Source of the DNA: Saccharibacillus deserti
GTDB taxonomy: Bacteria > Bacillota > Bacilli > Paenibacillales > Paenibacillaceae
Reading direction: 5' to 3'
DNA: 64,000 bases
NCBI RefSeq assembly: GCF_013618475.1
Contig: NZ_JABJVN010000001.1
Location: 310,001 to 374,000 of the forward strand
Position numbers and translations under genes: made by a program. This document shows, in pieces, positions 1 to 8,910 of the stretch; within the stretch, counting starts at the first letter, position 1, and each line of letters begins with the position of its first letter. Under the pieces are notes generated by a model, which saw nothing but the letters and a program-made list of their open reading frames with translations, was not told the DNA's origin and ran no database searches.

Positions 1-1
1 G

Positions 2-589
2 CTGAACCGGCAGATGAATCCGCATTTTCTCTACAACACTTTGAACGTCATGAACTGGATGGCGATCGAAAACGACCAGCGCGAATTGAGCCGCATGCTG
101 GTCTGCTTGTCCAATATGCTGCATTATACCTCCCGGCGGGAATGGGGAACGGTATCGCTGGACGAGGAGATCGAATGGATGAACAGTTATTTCTATATTA
201 TGCAGGCCCGCTTCGAAGACAAATTTACGGTCGAATACGATTTGGATCCCCGGTTATTCGGATACGATCTGCCGAGACTGACTTTCCAGCCGTTTGTGGA
301 AAATGCCATCCTGCACGGATTCGAAGGTCTGGAATCCGGCGGTCTGATCCGGATTGCCGGCCGGATCGAACAAGGGAATCGGATCTACGGGATCGGAGAT
401 AACGGGAAAGGCATGGAGGCGGCGGTGCTTGAAGCCATTGCCGAAGAAGAAGGCGCTTCCGTCGGGATCCGCAATACGATCGCGAGAATCCGGATGCAGT
501 ACGGGCCCGAAGCTTCGGTGACGATCGAATCTTCGCCGGGCGAAGGGACCCTTGTCGTTATCCGGCTGCCGGATCAGAGCCAATCATAG
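2..589 (+). CDS. Sensor histidine kinase, YesM type (5' end outside window)
   Basis: C-terminal part of a two-component sensor kinase; the frame is open from base 2, so the start and the sensor and membrane domains lie upstream of the window. The His_kinase motif QMNPHFLYNTLN, with the phospho-accepting His, opens the fragment. It is followed by the HATPase parts: an N-box (VENAILHG), a G1 box (GDNGKGM) and a G2 region (GASVGIRNT). YesM-type kinases usually pair with an AraC-type regulator and control sugar or polysaccharide uptake genes. That fits the ABC sugar transporter and GH127 enzyme just downstream on the same strand, with a 111-bp gap before the next gene. The signal it senses cannot be told from this fragment. 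Confidence 0.9.
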   Translation: MNRQMNPHFLYNTLNVMNWMAIENDQRELSRMLVCLSNMLHYTSRREWGTVSLDEEIEWMNSYFYIMQARFEDKFTVEYDLDPRLFGYDLPRLTFQPFVENAILHGFEGLESGGLIRIAGRIEQGNRIYGIGDNGKGMEAAVLEAIAEEEGASVGIRNTIARIRMQYGPEASVTIESSPGEGTLVVIRLPDQSQS

Positions 590-700
590 TCCACCTATCC
601 AATGAAGTTCGGGTTATGTAAGCGTTATCAGAGAACCTATACTGAAAGCAATCATAGACTGCAGCTATGACCCACACACCAACCGAGGGGGAACGAACAG

Positions 701-2095
701 ATGGCGGGAGTAAAAAGACAAACGGCTTGGGTAATCCTGGTCTTGTTTCTGACGACAGCGGTGTTGGCCGGATGCACGCGTTCCGGTTCGCAGCTCGGCG
801 AAACGGATTCCGGATCGGACAAGGACGGCGGCGGAGAACGGATTACGCTGCGCCTGACCGCATGGGGGGCGCCCGACGAAGTGGAGCCCTACAAGATCGC
901 AATCAAGAAATTCGAGAGCGAACATCCGAATATCAAAGTGCAGCTGCAGCATATCGCGGCGGATTACGACACCAAGCTGACGACGATGGTGGCCGGCAAC
1001 GACGTGCCCGACGTAGCGATGATGGAATCGGGCAGTATCGCTTATCCGCTGGCCGAGCAGGGCAAGTTCTACAATCTGCAGGACTTTCTGACCGACGATC
1101 CGGATCTCAACGCCGAGAGCCTGGTGCCGAATATTACCTATTCGCTGGAAGAAGGCAATATTATCGGCATCGCGCCCGGTCCGGAAACGTTCGGCTTATT
1201 CTACAACGAAGATGCGTTCAAGGAAGCGGGCGTAGAGCCGCCGCCGTCGGATGCGAAAGACGCATGGACCTGGGACGAATTCGTGGAGGTCGCCAAGAAG
1301 CTGACGCTGGACAATCAGGGGCGCAATGCGGCGGACCCGAATTTCGATCCCAAGAATATCAAACAGTACGGCGTCAATCTGGCGTCCTGGTGGGCCAGCT
1401 ACAGCAACTTCGTCTATTCCAACGGCGGAGACTTCATTTCCGAAGACGGCAAGACTTTCGCGCTGAACCAGCCTGAAGCGGTGGAAGCGCTGCAGAATCT
1501 GGCGGATCTGGTCAACGTGCACCATGTCGCGCCTTCGCCGGTCCAGTCGAAGAATATTCCCGCAACCCACGTGGCCCTGCAAACGAAAAAGGTTGCCATG
1601 GCGATCGAAGGACAGTGGGTCAGCTCCTCGCTGGCCAAGTCCAATTTCAACTTTAATGTGGGTGTGCTGCCGGTCATGAAAAAGCCGGTCACCACGGTCG
1701 TCTGCGCCATGTTCTCCATGTTCAAATCCACGGAGCATCCGGAAGAATCGTGGGAACTGATGAAGGCGCTGATCGATCCGGAGTCGTCGATCGACATGCT
1801 GACGGCGGGCACCTGGATGCCGGCAGAGCGGGACTGGTATACCGACCAGGCGCTGCTCGACCGCTGGACCAAAGACCAGGCGGCACGTCCGTCCGGTTAC
1901 CAGGGAGCCGTCATCGACATGCTGCTGGAAAACAGCCATCCGACGCCGACGGGCTACGTCAAGAACTTCAACAAGATCATGGACGTCGTCACGCCGGCGC
2001 TCGACAAAGTCTGGCTCGGTCAGCAGAGCGCCCAGGAAGCGCTGGACGGAGTCGCCCAGAAAGCCCAGGCGCAGGTTCAGGGCCGCCGGGACTAG
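701..2095 (+). CDS. Sugar ABC transporter substrate-binding lipoprotein
   Basis: A 464-residue extracellular solute-binding protein (family 1, carbohydrate type). The N-terminus is a lipoprotein signal peptide with the lipobox LAGC and the lipidated Cys at residue 25. The mature part starts with an acidic linker and then LRLTAWGAPDEVEPYKIAIKKF, the usual first strand and helix of this family. The ATG at 701 is preceded by a GA-rich ribosome site. The two permease genes follow, separated by a 187-bp spacer holding a strong GC-rich hairpin. No ATPase is encoded here; such systems in Bacilli normally borrow a shared MsmX-type ATPase. The neighbouring GH127 enzyme suggests an arabinose-containing oligosaccharide as substrate (inference). 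Confidence 0.9.
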   Translation: MAGVKRQTAWVILVLFLTTAVLAGCTRSGSQLGETDSGSDKDGGGERITLRLTAWGAPDEVEPYKIAIKKFESEHPNIKVQLQHIAADYDTKLTTMVAGNDVPDVAMMESGSIAYPLAEQGKFYNLQDFLTDDPDLNAESLVPNITYSLEEGNIIGIAPGPETFGLFYNEDAFKEAGVEPPPSDAKDAWTWDEFVEVAKKLTLDNQGRNAADPNFDPKNIKQYGVNLASWWASYSNFVYSNGGDFISEDGKTFALNQPEAVEALQNLADLVNVHHVAPSPVQSKNIPATHVALQTKKVAMAIEGQWVSSSLAKSNFNFNVGVLPVMKKPVTTVVCAMFSMFKSTEHPEESWELMKALIDPESSIDMLTAGTWMPAERDWYTDQALLDRWTKDQAARPSGYQGAVIDMLLENSHPTPTGYVKNFNKIMDVVTPALDKVWLGQQSAQEALDGVAQKAQAQVQGRRD

Positions 2096-2164
2096 AAGTT
2101 CGGCGGCTTAATACGCCGGGCTGCCCGGCAGAGACGCACAACAGATACGTCCCGCGCCGAGAAG

Positions 2165-2205
2165 CGGAGACCGGGGAAGGGCGGGCCCTTCCTCCGGTTT
2201 CGCGC
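2165..2205 (+). terminator. Intercistronic GC-rich hairpin
   Basis: The spacer between the binding-protein gene and the first permease carries a long inverted repeat (ACCGG..AAGGGC / GCCCTT..CCGGT) with no long T tract after it. Such hairpins often stabilise the upstream mRNA or attenuate read-through, so that the binding protein is made in excess over the permeases. Role inferred from position only. Confidence 0.45.
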
Positions 2206-2282
2206 GGCGTCCTGCAGATTCGACAGGAAGCGCTCCGGTACGGATTCGGCCGCTGCCATCCTGATCCGCATGCGTATCGGAC

Positions 2283-3179
2283 ATGGAGGTCAATATGAGA
2301 AAAAGCTTGTTCTACGGACTGCTGTTTACTTCGCCGGCCATCGTCGGATTCATTGTCTTTACACTGGGACCCATGATCGCGAGTCTGGTGCTCAGTTTCA
2401 CGGATTATTCGGTGTTCAAAGACCGGACTTCGTTTATCGGATTCGACAATTACGTCCGTATGTTCTCGGGGGCGGACGATTATTTCTACCCGTCTCTTGC
2501 GGCGACCTTTTACTTCGTCGTCCTGCGCGTTCCGGCCGTTATTGTTCTGTCGTTTTTCATTGCGCTGCTGCTGAATATGAACGTAAAAGGCAGAGCCTTT
2601 TTCCGTACCGTCGTCTATCTCCCCAGTATCGTGCCGGCCGTGGCTTCGGCCATGATCTGGATGTGGCTGCTCAATCCCGACCTGGGGCTGATCAATACGC
2701 TGCTGAATGCGGTCGGACTGCCGGGCAGTCTGTGGCTGTACGGAGAAAATTCCGTTGTGCCGGCTGTCGTGCTGACATCGCTGTGGGGAATCGGAGGAAC
2801 GGTCATCATTTTTCTCGCCGGTTTGTCGGGCATCCCGCGCCAGTATTACGAAGCGATCGACGTGGACGGGGGAGGCTGGTTCAGCAAGCTGCGCCATATC
2901 ACGATTCCGCTCGTATCGCCGACGATCTTTTTCAATGCGATCATGACCTTGATCGGTTCGATCCAGGTCTTCAACGAAGCGTATATTCTCACTCAGGGCG
3001 GACCGAACAACAAAAGCTTGTTCTACGTCTTCTACCTGTGGAGAACCGGTTTCCGGGACACGGAGATGGGATATGCCTCGGCTCTGGCCTGGGTGCTGTT
3101 CCTCGTGATCTTGTTCTTCACGTTCCTAGTGTTCCGCACGTCCAAGTCCTGGGTCTATTACGAAGGGGAGGGTCGCTGA
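2283..3179 (+). CDS. Sugar ABC transporter permease (MalF/UgpA type)
   Basis: A 298-residue inner-membrane permease with six predicted membrane segments. The cytoplasmic EAA loop, which contacts the ATPase, is visible at about residues 188-211 (YYEAIDVDGGGWFSKLRHI). The ATG at 2283 sits after GGAGG. The stop overlaps the start of the second permease gene (ATGA), so the two are translationally coupled. It pairs with the binding protein at 701-2095 and the MalG-like permease at 3179. Length and layout are typical of carbohydrate uptake ABC family 1. Confidence 0.92.
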   Translation: MEVNMRKSLFYGLLFTSPAIVGFIVFTLGPMIASLVLSFTDYSVFKDRTSFIGFDNYVRMFSGADDYFYPSLAATFYFVVLRVPAVIVLSFFIALLLNMNVKGRAFFRTVVYLPSIVPAVASAMIWMWLLNPDLGLINTLLNAVGLPGSLWLYGENSVVPAVVLTSLWGIGGTVIIFLAGLSGIPRQYYEAIDVDGGGWFSKLRHITIPLVSPTIFFNAIMTLIGSIQVFNEAYILTQGGPNNKSLFYVFYLWRTGFRDTEMGYASALAWVLFLVILFFTFLVFRTSKSWVYYEGEGR

Positions 3180-4009
3180 TGAGATCGTCCAAGCTGTCGC
3201 TGACTTTTGCCTACTTGATGCTGGCGCTGATTACGGTGCTGTTTATCGGCCCGTTTCTGTGGCTGATCCGCAGCTCCTTAATGGATCTGTCGCAAATCTT
3301 CACGATGCCGCCGGAATGGATTCCCCGGCCCGTGCGCTGGGAAAACTTCGGCCGGGCGCTCACCGTGCTGCCTTTCGGCACGTATTTCATGAACACGTTT
3401 ACGATCACGATCTCCGTCATTATCGGCACGGTGGTCAGCAGCAGTATCGCGGCGTTCGGCTTCTCGCGTATCGACTGGCCCGGCCGAAATGTCGTCTTCG
3501 CCATCTTGATGTCCGCGATGATGCTGCCGGGGGCGGTGACGCTGATTCCGAGTTTCCTCGGCTGGCAGGCCCTGGGTTTCTACGATACCTTTTACCCGCT
3601 GATCGTGCCCGCCTACTTCGGCGGAGGCATCTTCAATATCTTCCTGCTGCGCCAATTCTATCTGACCATTCCGCGGGACTTCGACGAAGCCGCTTTCGTG
3701 GACGGGGCGTCTTATTTTCAAATCTACCGCTCGATCATTTTCCCGCTCAGCCGCTCGGCGATTATCGTGGTGTCGCTGTTCTGCTTCCTGGCGACCTGGA
3801 ACGATTTCATGGGCCCGCTGATCTATCTCAAAAGCGAGAATTTGTTTACGCTGGCGCTTGGACTTCAGATGTTCCAGGGGACGTATACGGCCCAGTGGGA
3901 TCTGCTGATGGCGGCGTCCGCAGCGGTCGTGCTGCCTTGCGTCGTCGTGTTCCTGATCGGACAAAAATACTTTCTGGAAGGCATTACGCTGACCGGATTG
4001 AAGGGCTAA
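3179..4009 (+). CDS. Sugar ABC transporter permease (MalG/UgpE type)
   Basis: A 276-residue second permease. The start is the ATG inside the ATGA overlap with the upstream permease; the reading frame stays open much further upstream, but that part is the out-of-frame shadow of the first permease. Six membrane segments are expected, and the EAA loop is at about residues 170-191 (EAAFVDGASYFQIYRSI). The protein ends in a typical GLTGLKG-like tail (LTGLKG). The GH127 gene follows after 12 bp in the same operon. Confidence 0.92.
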   Translation: MRSSKLSLTFAYLMLALITVLFIGPFLWLIRSSLMDLSQIFTMPPEWIPRPVRWENFGRALTVLPFGTYFMNTFTITISVIIGTVVSSSIAAFGFSRIDWPGRNVVFAILMSAMMLPGAVTLIPSFLGWQALGFYDTFYPLIVPAYFGGGIFNIFLLRQFYLTIPRDFDEAAFVDGASYFQIYRSIIFPLSRSAIIVVSLFCFLATWNDFMGPLIYLKSENLFTLALGLQMFQGTYTAQWDLLMAASAAVVLPCVVVFLIGQKYFLEGITLTGLKG

Positions 4010-4021
4010 AGGAGCGGGAAG

Positions 4022-5860
4022 ATGATCACAACCGAAACGAAGATCAAACGGTGGGACAGCGTGCCGTTCACAAGCGTAAAGATCTGGGACAAATTCTGGC
4101 GCCCCCGGTTGGAGCAGGTTCGCAAGATAACGCTTCCCGTCTGTCTGGATCAATGCGAGAAGACGGGGCGCCTCGACAATTTCACGAAAGCGTCCGGCCG
4201 GATGGCCGGGGAATTCCGGGGGATGTATTACGACGATTCCGACGTGTACAAGGTGATCGAAGGCGCCGCCTATACGCTGATGCTGCAGCGGGATACCGGA
4301 CTGGAAGCCCGGCTGGACGCGGCGATCGACGAGATCTGCGCGGCGCAGGAGCCGGACGGTTATCTGAATACCTACTACACGCTGAATGCGCCGGACCGCA
4401 AATGGACAGACATGGAAAAGCACGAAATGTACAACGCCGGCCATCTGCTGGAAGCGGCGGTCGCCTACCATGCGGCTACGGGCAAACGAAAACTGCTCGA
4501 TAGCGCCTGCCGGCTGGCCGATCATATGGATAAACGGTTCGGTCCGGGCAAACAGCATTGGGTCGAAGGCCATGAAGAAATCGAGCTGGCCCTGGTGAAA
4601 CTGTACGGCGTCACGGGCGAGGTGCGCTACCTGGAACTTGCGCTGTGGCTGTTGGAGGAGAGGGGCCAAGGCCGCGGCCAAGGCGAAATCTGGGACAATC
4701 CCGAATGGGGACCGGCTTACTGCCAGGACGATGTGCCGGTAAGCGGGATTGAACGGGTTACAGGCCATGCCGTGCGGGCGATGTATCTGTACACGGCGAT
4801 GGCGGATCACGCCCGCCTGTCCGGCGATTCCGCCTACATCGGTGCCCTTAAGCGGGTATGGGCGCATACGGCGGAACGGAATCTGTATATAACGGGCGGG
4901 ATCGGACCGTCGCGGCATAACGAAGGCTTCACGCACGATTACGATCTGCCCAACGAGAGCGCCTACTGCGAGACCTGCGCGGCAATCGGCATGGCATTCT
5001 GGAACCATCGCATGAATCTGCTCTTCGGCGAAGGCAAATATGCCGACCTCGTCGAGACGGAGCTGTACAACGGGGCGCTGTCCGGTATCTCGCTCTCGGG
5101 CGACCGGTTCTTCTACGTCAATCCGCTGGCTTCCCGGGGCGATCATCATCGGGTCGAATGGTTCGATACGTCCTGCTGCCCGACCAATCTGGTCCGCTTT
5201 CTGCCCGCAATCGGGCAGTATGCGTACGCCCAAAGCGGTGACGGGATCACGATCAACCAGTATATCGGCGGCAAAGCCGATCTTGCGGCCGGCGGAGGAC
5301 GCAGGGTAGAAGTCACGCAGGTCACGAATTATCCGTGGGACGGAACGGTCGATCTGGGCATCGGCCCGGCCCAAACGTCCGAATTCACGCTGAGGCTGCG
5401 TCTTCCGGGCTGGTGCCGGAGCTATCGGCTGTTCGTCCGCGGGGAAGAGACTGCCGCGGTACCGTCAGGCGGATACCTGGAGCTGCGCCGGATATGGCGT
5501 CCGGGCGATCAGATCCGGCTGGTGCTGGATATGCCGGTCGAGGTGGTGCGCGCGCGCCCGGAAGCGGAAGACAACCTCGGCCGCATCGCTCTTCGGCGCG
5601 GCCCGATCGTCTACGCGCTGGAAGAACGGGACAATCCCGGACTGGCGTATGACGGTTTCGCACTCGACCCGGTTCGGGCCGTCCGGGTCCTGCACGATCC
5701 CGACCTTCTGGGCGGCGTGACCGTACTCGAAGCGGAGAGCCGTATTCCGGGGCGGCCTCCTGTGCGCTTTGTGCCTTATTATGCCTGGGACAATCGCGAA
5801 CCCGGGTTTATGCAGGTATGGGTAAAAGAAGAACCGGACACCGGGTTGTACCGTTTCTGA
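4022..5860 (+). CDS. Beta-L-arabinofuranosidase, glycoside hydrolase family 127
   Basis: A 612-residue cytoplasmic enzyme (no signal peptide) of the GH127/DUF1680 family, which releases beta-L-arabinofuranose from arabinosides. The family's zinc-Cys active site can be mapped. An ETC motif gives zinc ligands Glu317 and Cys319. The SCCPTN motif gives Cys385 (expected nucleophile) and Cys386. Glu301 (RHNEGF) sits 16 residues before Glu317, the same spacing as the acid/base Glu and zinc Glu of the Bifidobacterium enzyme HypBA1. It starts at ATG 4022 behind AAAGGAG and is the last gene of the sugar uptake operon. The likely scheme is that the transporter imports an arabino-oligosaccharide and this enzyme cleaves it inside the cell. 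Confidence 0.9.
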   Translation: MITTETKIKRWDSVPFTSVKIWDKFWRPRLEQVRKITLPVCLDQCEKTGRLDNFTKASGRMAGEFRGMYYDDSDVYKVIEGAAYTLMLQRDTGLEARLDAAIDEICAAQEPDGYLNTYYTLNAPDRKWTDMEKHEMYNAGHLLEAAVAYHAATGKRKLLDSACRLADHMDKRFGPGKQHWVEGHEEIELALVKLYGVTGEVRYLELALWLLEERGQGRGQGEIWDNPEWGPAYCQDDVPVSGIERVTGHAVRAMYLYTAMADHARLSGDSAYIGALKRVWAHTAERNLYITGGIGPSRHNEGFTHDYDLPNESAYCETCAAIGMAFWNHRMNLLFGEGKYADLVETELYNGALSGISLSGDRFFYVNPLASRGDHHRVEWFDTSCCPTNLVRFLPAIGQYAYAQSGDGITINQYIGGKADLAAGGGRRVEVTQVTNYPWDGTVDLGIGPAQTSEFTLRLRLPGWCRSYRLFVRGEETAAVPSGGYLELRRIWRPGDQIRLVLDMPVEVVRARPEAEDNLGRIALRRGPIVYALEERDNPGLAYDGFALDPVRAVRVLHDPDLLGGVTVLEAESRIPGRPPVRFVPYYAWDNREPGFMQVWVKEEPDTGLYRF

Positions 5861-5978
5861 AGCTGCGGACGCAACCCTGGGCTTCCGAAGAGCGTGTCTT
5901 CGACATGATATCGTTTCTTCGCCGAATTTCTCCCTCGCCTTATCGCTTTGCTCGGAATCAGACTTTCTCGACGCGTTG

Positions 5979-6014
5979 AAGCCCGGCTCTCTTGGAGATC
6001 CGGGCTTTTTTTTA
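5979..6014 (+). terminator. Rho-independent terminator of the sugar operon
   Basis: AAGCCCGG / CCGGGCTT stem with a T run, lying after the GH127 gene. A 17-base sequence just before it (5956-5972) recurs in front of another terminator at 27534-27550. Confidence 0.85.
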
Positions 6015-6042
6015 GGGCTTGCGGACGCAGGGCAGCCTGGTT

Positions 6043-6909
6043 TCAGCGTCCCGTGGACGCGGATCGCTGAAGCTCGCGCAGTTCGCGCCAGCCGATCAAA
6101 GCGATATTTTCCTCCTCGATAACGCGCCGTACGTCGGGATCGAGGAACAGGCGGTAGTCGTACAGGCGGTAAGGCCAGCTGTCGGTGATCGCTTTGAGCT
6201 CTTCCGTCTCCAGCGACGGGTGAAACAGCAGCTCGGTTACGCCCGGTTCCAGCCCGCGCAGCAGGTCGATCACATGGTCTCGGGCAAAATCGTAATCTTC
6301 GCCTTCGCGGTACGTGAACGGCAGCCCGATGACCCGATCGGGATGCAGGACGCCCTGTTCTTTTGCGAGCGCCGCGATTTCCGCTTCGTCGCCGCTTGCG
6401 TAAGCGGGATGCTCGGAGAAGCGGACCGGCAGGTCGTATTCCGCCCCCAGTTCGATCAGCAGCCGATGATGCACATTGCGCAGGCTGCCCATATGGTTGT
6501 CCAAATGCGTCGGATCCATGCCGAGCCGCTGCGCCATTTCAATCTGGGCGACCATTTCGGCCCGGACGACGGCCGGGTCCACATCCGGCATATAACCGGA
6601 ATCGGGCGGGAAATGTCCCTGTTCGTCGGTCAGGATGCGGGCTTCGGCGCTCTGCAGTACCGGTCCCCACTTGTAGGCTTCCCATTCGCTTGTCGAGGTC
6701 AGATGTACGCCCACATCGAGCGCGGAATCGAGTACGGCGGCCCGGGCCGCTTCGGGCGCCCACGGACAATTGACCATCAGGGTGGTCGAAGTGATCGCGC
6801 GGCGCTCCCACAAGTCGATGATCGCACGGTTGGTCGAGTGGCACATCCCGAAATCGTCGGCGTGGACGATCAGATGGCGGCGTTCGGTCCAGTTTTTCAG
6901 CGTAAGCAT
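6043..6909 (-). CDS. Carbohydrate deacetylase, ChbG/HpnK (YdjC) family
   Basis: A 288-residue YdjC-fold enzyme. Members remove an N-acetyl group from chito-oligosaccharides or related amino sugars using a divalent metal. The metal site is visible: HADDFG near residue 17 supplies the two Asp, and the later HLDNH supplies two His. The start is ATG at 6909, which has GGAG seven bases upstream; the longer open frame to 7017 has a basic low-quality extension without a ribosome site. The gene stands alone, convergent with the sugar operon and divergent from the GH5 gene. Substrate unknown; a cell-wall or chitin fragment is plausible. Confidence 0.85.
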   Translation of the reverse strand: MLTLKNWTERRHLIVHADDFGMCHSTNRAIIDLWERRAITSTTLMVNCPWAPEAARAAVLDSALDVGVHLTSTSEWEAYKWGPVLQSAEARILTDEQGHFPPDSGYMPDVDPAVVRAEMVAQIEMAQRLGMDPTHLDNHMGSLRNVHHRLLIELGAEYDLPVRFSEHPAYASGDEAEIAALAKEQGVLHPDRVIGLPFTYREGEDYDFARDHVIDLLRGLEPGVTELLFHPSLETEELKAITDSWPYRLYDYRLFLDPDVRRVIEEENIALIGWRELRELQRSASTGR

Positions 6910-7167
6910 GATAGGTCTCCGTTCTGTTCGTATTTCCGTCCGAAGTCTACTTACCGACCGCGTTCGGGTCGTTCTTTTTCCATTATGCCCGCAAACCGCT
7001 GCGAAAATCCAGCGCACCGCCGCAGAAGCCCGCAGACCCGGAATAATGTCCGTTGATCCGAAAAAAAAGTCCTTACGCCCCGCATGGATAACGCTTACAA
7101 TTTGGGAGACTCCTGTCCGACTGTCAATCGGGCAGGCCTACGTATCGAAGAATCGGGAGGGAAAGCC

Positions 7168-8808
7168 ATGTTCGGGAAAACGGACCGCTCGCTTGTCAAA
7201 GGCTTCCTGCGGGCGCAGGGAAACCGGATCGTCAACGGAGAAAACGAAGAGATCGTTCTTACCGGCTGGGGGCTCGGCAATTGGCTGTTGAGCGAAGGGT
7301 ACATGTGGAGTACGCATCACGAACGCTTTGATCGCCCGAGGCGGATCGAAGCGGTGATTCGGGAACTGACGGGCGAAGCGTATGCGGAGAAGTTCTGGAC
7401 CGCTTTCCGGGAGCGTTATATTTCGCGGGAAGATATTCGCCAAATGGCGGAGCAGGGCTACAACTCGGTCCGTATTCCGTTCAATTGGCGGGTTCTGATG
7501 AAAGAAGGGCCGGACATCGTCTGGATCGAAAAAGGATTCGCTCTGATCGATCGCTGTCTGGACTGGTGCGAAGAATTCGGTCTGTATGCTTTTCTCGATC
7601 TGCACGGTGCGCCGGGCGGTCAGACGGGTGCCAATATCGACGACAGCCTCGACGATCGGCCGCGCCTGTTTACGGATCCGGACAGCCGCCGCAAAGCGGT
7701 TGAATTGTGGAAAGAACTGGCCCGGCGGTACCGGGAACGCTGGATCGTCGGGGGATATGACCTGCTGAACGAACCGCTGCGTCCGGGTCTTGTTCCCGAT
7801 CGGCACGAATATCCGCTGGTGCGGAAGCTGGCGGAATTCTATGACGAGACCATTGCGGCGATCCGCGCAATCGACGAGCGCCATATGCTGTCGATCGAAG
7901 GGCACCATTGGGCCACGGATCCGGCGATTTTCTACAAAAGGTACGACGGGAACATGGTCATCCATTTTCACCGTTATGCCTGTATGCCGGGCGCGGAAGC
8001 CTACGAAACTTATCTGAAGCTGTCGCAGCGCTTGGATCAGCCGCTGTGGCTCGGCGAGACGGGCGAGAACCTGCCGGAGTGGTATGCCGCCATGTATCCG
8101 CTGGCCGTTTCGCTCGGGATCGGATACAATTTGTGGCCGTGGAAAAAGATGGACTGCGACAATTCGCCTTATTCGATCGTGCGTCCGGAAGGCTGGAGCG
8201 AGCTGACCGCTTATCTGGAAGGCGGGGCGCATCCGGGATACGGACGGATGCATGAAGTTTTCGACGATTATCTGGAACGGATTGTTACGGCCAACTGCCG
8301 CTACAATCCGGCGGTTTCCGCTTCCGTCTTCCGGCGGCCCGGCTGTGCGGTGCGGGGAACCGATTTCGACGAACAGCCGGGCCGGGGCTTGTCGTTCAGC
8401 GGGCTTCGGCAGGAAGGGAATCTGTACGAATACCGTGCGGGTACCGGCATGGAGATTGTGCCGCTGGCCGACGATCCGCCGCCGAAGCGGTTTGTGTTCG
8501 ACTGCGGCTGGGATTTCCTCGGTCTCGCGCTCGAAAAAGAAGAATTTGCGGTGTATACGTTCACTTCCGTCGGTCTCGGGATGTTCGCGGAGATCGTCTG
8601 CGAAGCCGTGGAAGGAGACGCGGAAATCGAGATCGAACAAGACGGGAGCGGAGCGGTAAAGCATCGGGTCGGCAGGGGTAGCGGAACGCAGGTCTGCATG
8701 GCGGACCTGCAGGAAGCGTCCGAGACGAAGCTGAAGCTGCGCGCTGCGCGCGGAAGGCTGATCGTCCATACCGTTGCCGTCCGGGAAGTGGAACGCGAAC
8801 CGGATTGA
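7168..8808 (+). CDS. Glycoside hydrolase family 5 (cellulase/exo-glucanase-like)
   Basis: A 546-residue protein without a signal peptide. The first two thirds are a GH5 (beta/alpha)8 barrel: NGENEEIVLTGWGLGNWL at the start, VRIPFNWR, acid/base Glu202 in LLNEP, and nucleophile Glu297 in LGETGE. The remaining 160 residues form a beta-rich C-terminal domain I cannot name. The ATG at 7168 follows GGGAGGG; the frame is open from 7084 but has no ribosome site there. The likely role is intracellular hydrolysis of beta-glucosides or short glucans. The gene appears monocistronic. Confidence 0.87.
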   Translation: MFGKTDRSLVKGFLRAQGNRIVNGENEEIVLTGWGLGNWLLSEGYMWSTHHERFDRPRRIEAVIRELTGEAYAEKFWTAFRERYISREDIRQMAEQGYNSVRIPFNWRVLMKEGPDIVWIEKGFALIDRCLDWCEEFGLYAFLDLHGAPGGQTGANIDDSLDDRPRLFTDPDSRRKAVELWKELARRYRERWIVGGYDLLNEPLRPGLVPDRHEYPLVRKLAEFYDETIAAIRAIDERHMLSIEGHHWATDPAIFYKRYDGNMVIHFHRYACMPGAEAYETYLKLSQRLDQPLWLGETGENLPEWYAAMYPLAVSLGIGYNLWPWKKMDCDNSPYSIVRPEGWSELTAYLEGGAHPGYGRMHEVFDDYLERIVTANCRYNPAVSASVFRRPGCAVRGTDFDEQPGRGLSFSGLRQEGNLYEYRAGTGMEIVPLADDPPPKRFVFDCGWDFLGLALEKEEFAVYTFTSVGLGMFAEIVCEAVEGDAEIEIEQDGSGAVKHRVGRGSGTQVCMADLQEASETKLKLRAARGRLIVHTVAVREVEREPD

Positions 8809-8910
8809 AAAAGCGGGGTACGGCGGAATTCCGCCGTGCCCCGCTCTCGTCTTCGGTATGCCGAAGTGTCTGCGAATCCAAGGATTGGCGTCCCGGTCCG
8901 AATCCCGGCT

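Noticed and set aside
3278-5374. Long open frame (about 700 codons) on the minus strand opposite the permease and GH127 genes
   Set aside because: It is a GC-rich antisense shadow: Arg/Asp/Gln-rich, no domain, no ribosome site, and the plus strand has well-supported genes throughout.
7138-8769. Minus-strand frame of 543 codons opposite the GH5 gene
   Set aside because: Antisense shadow of a clear GH5 gene; composition is not protein-like.
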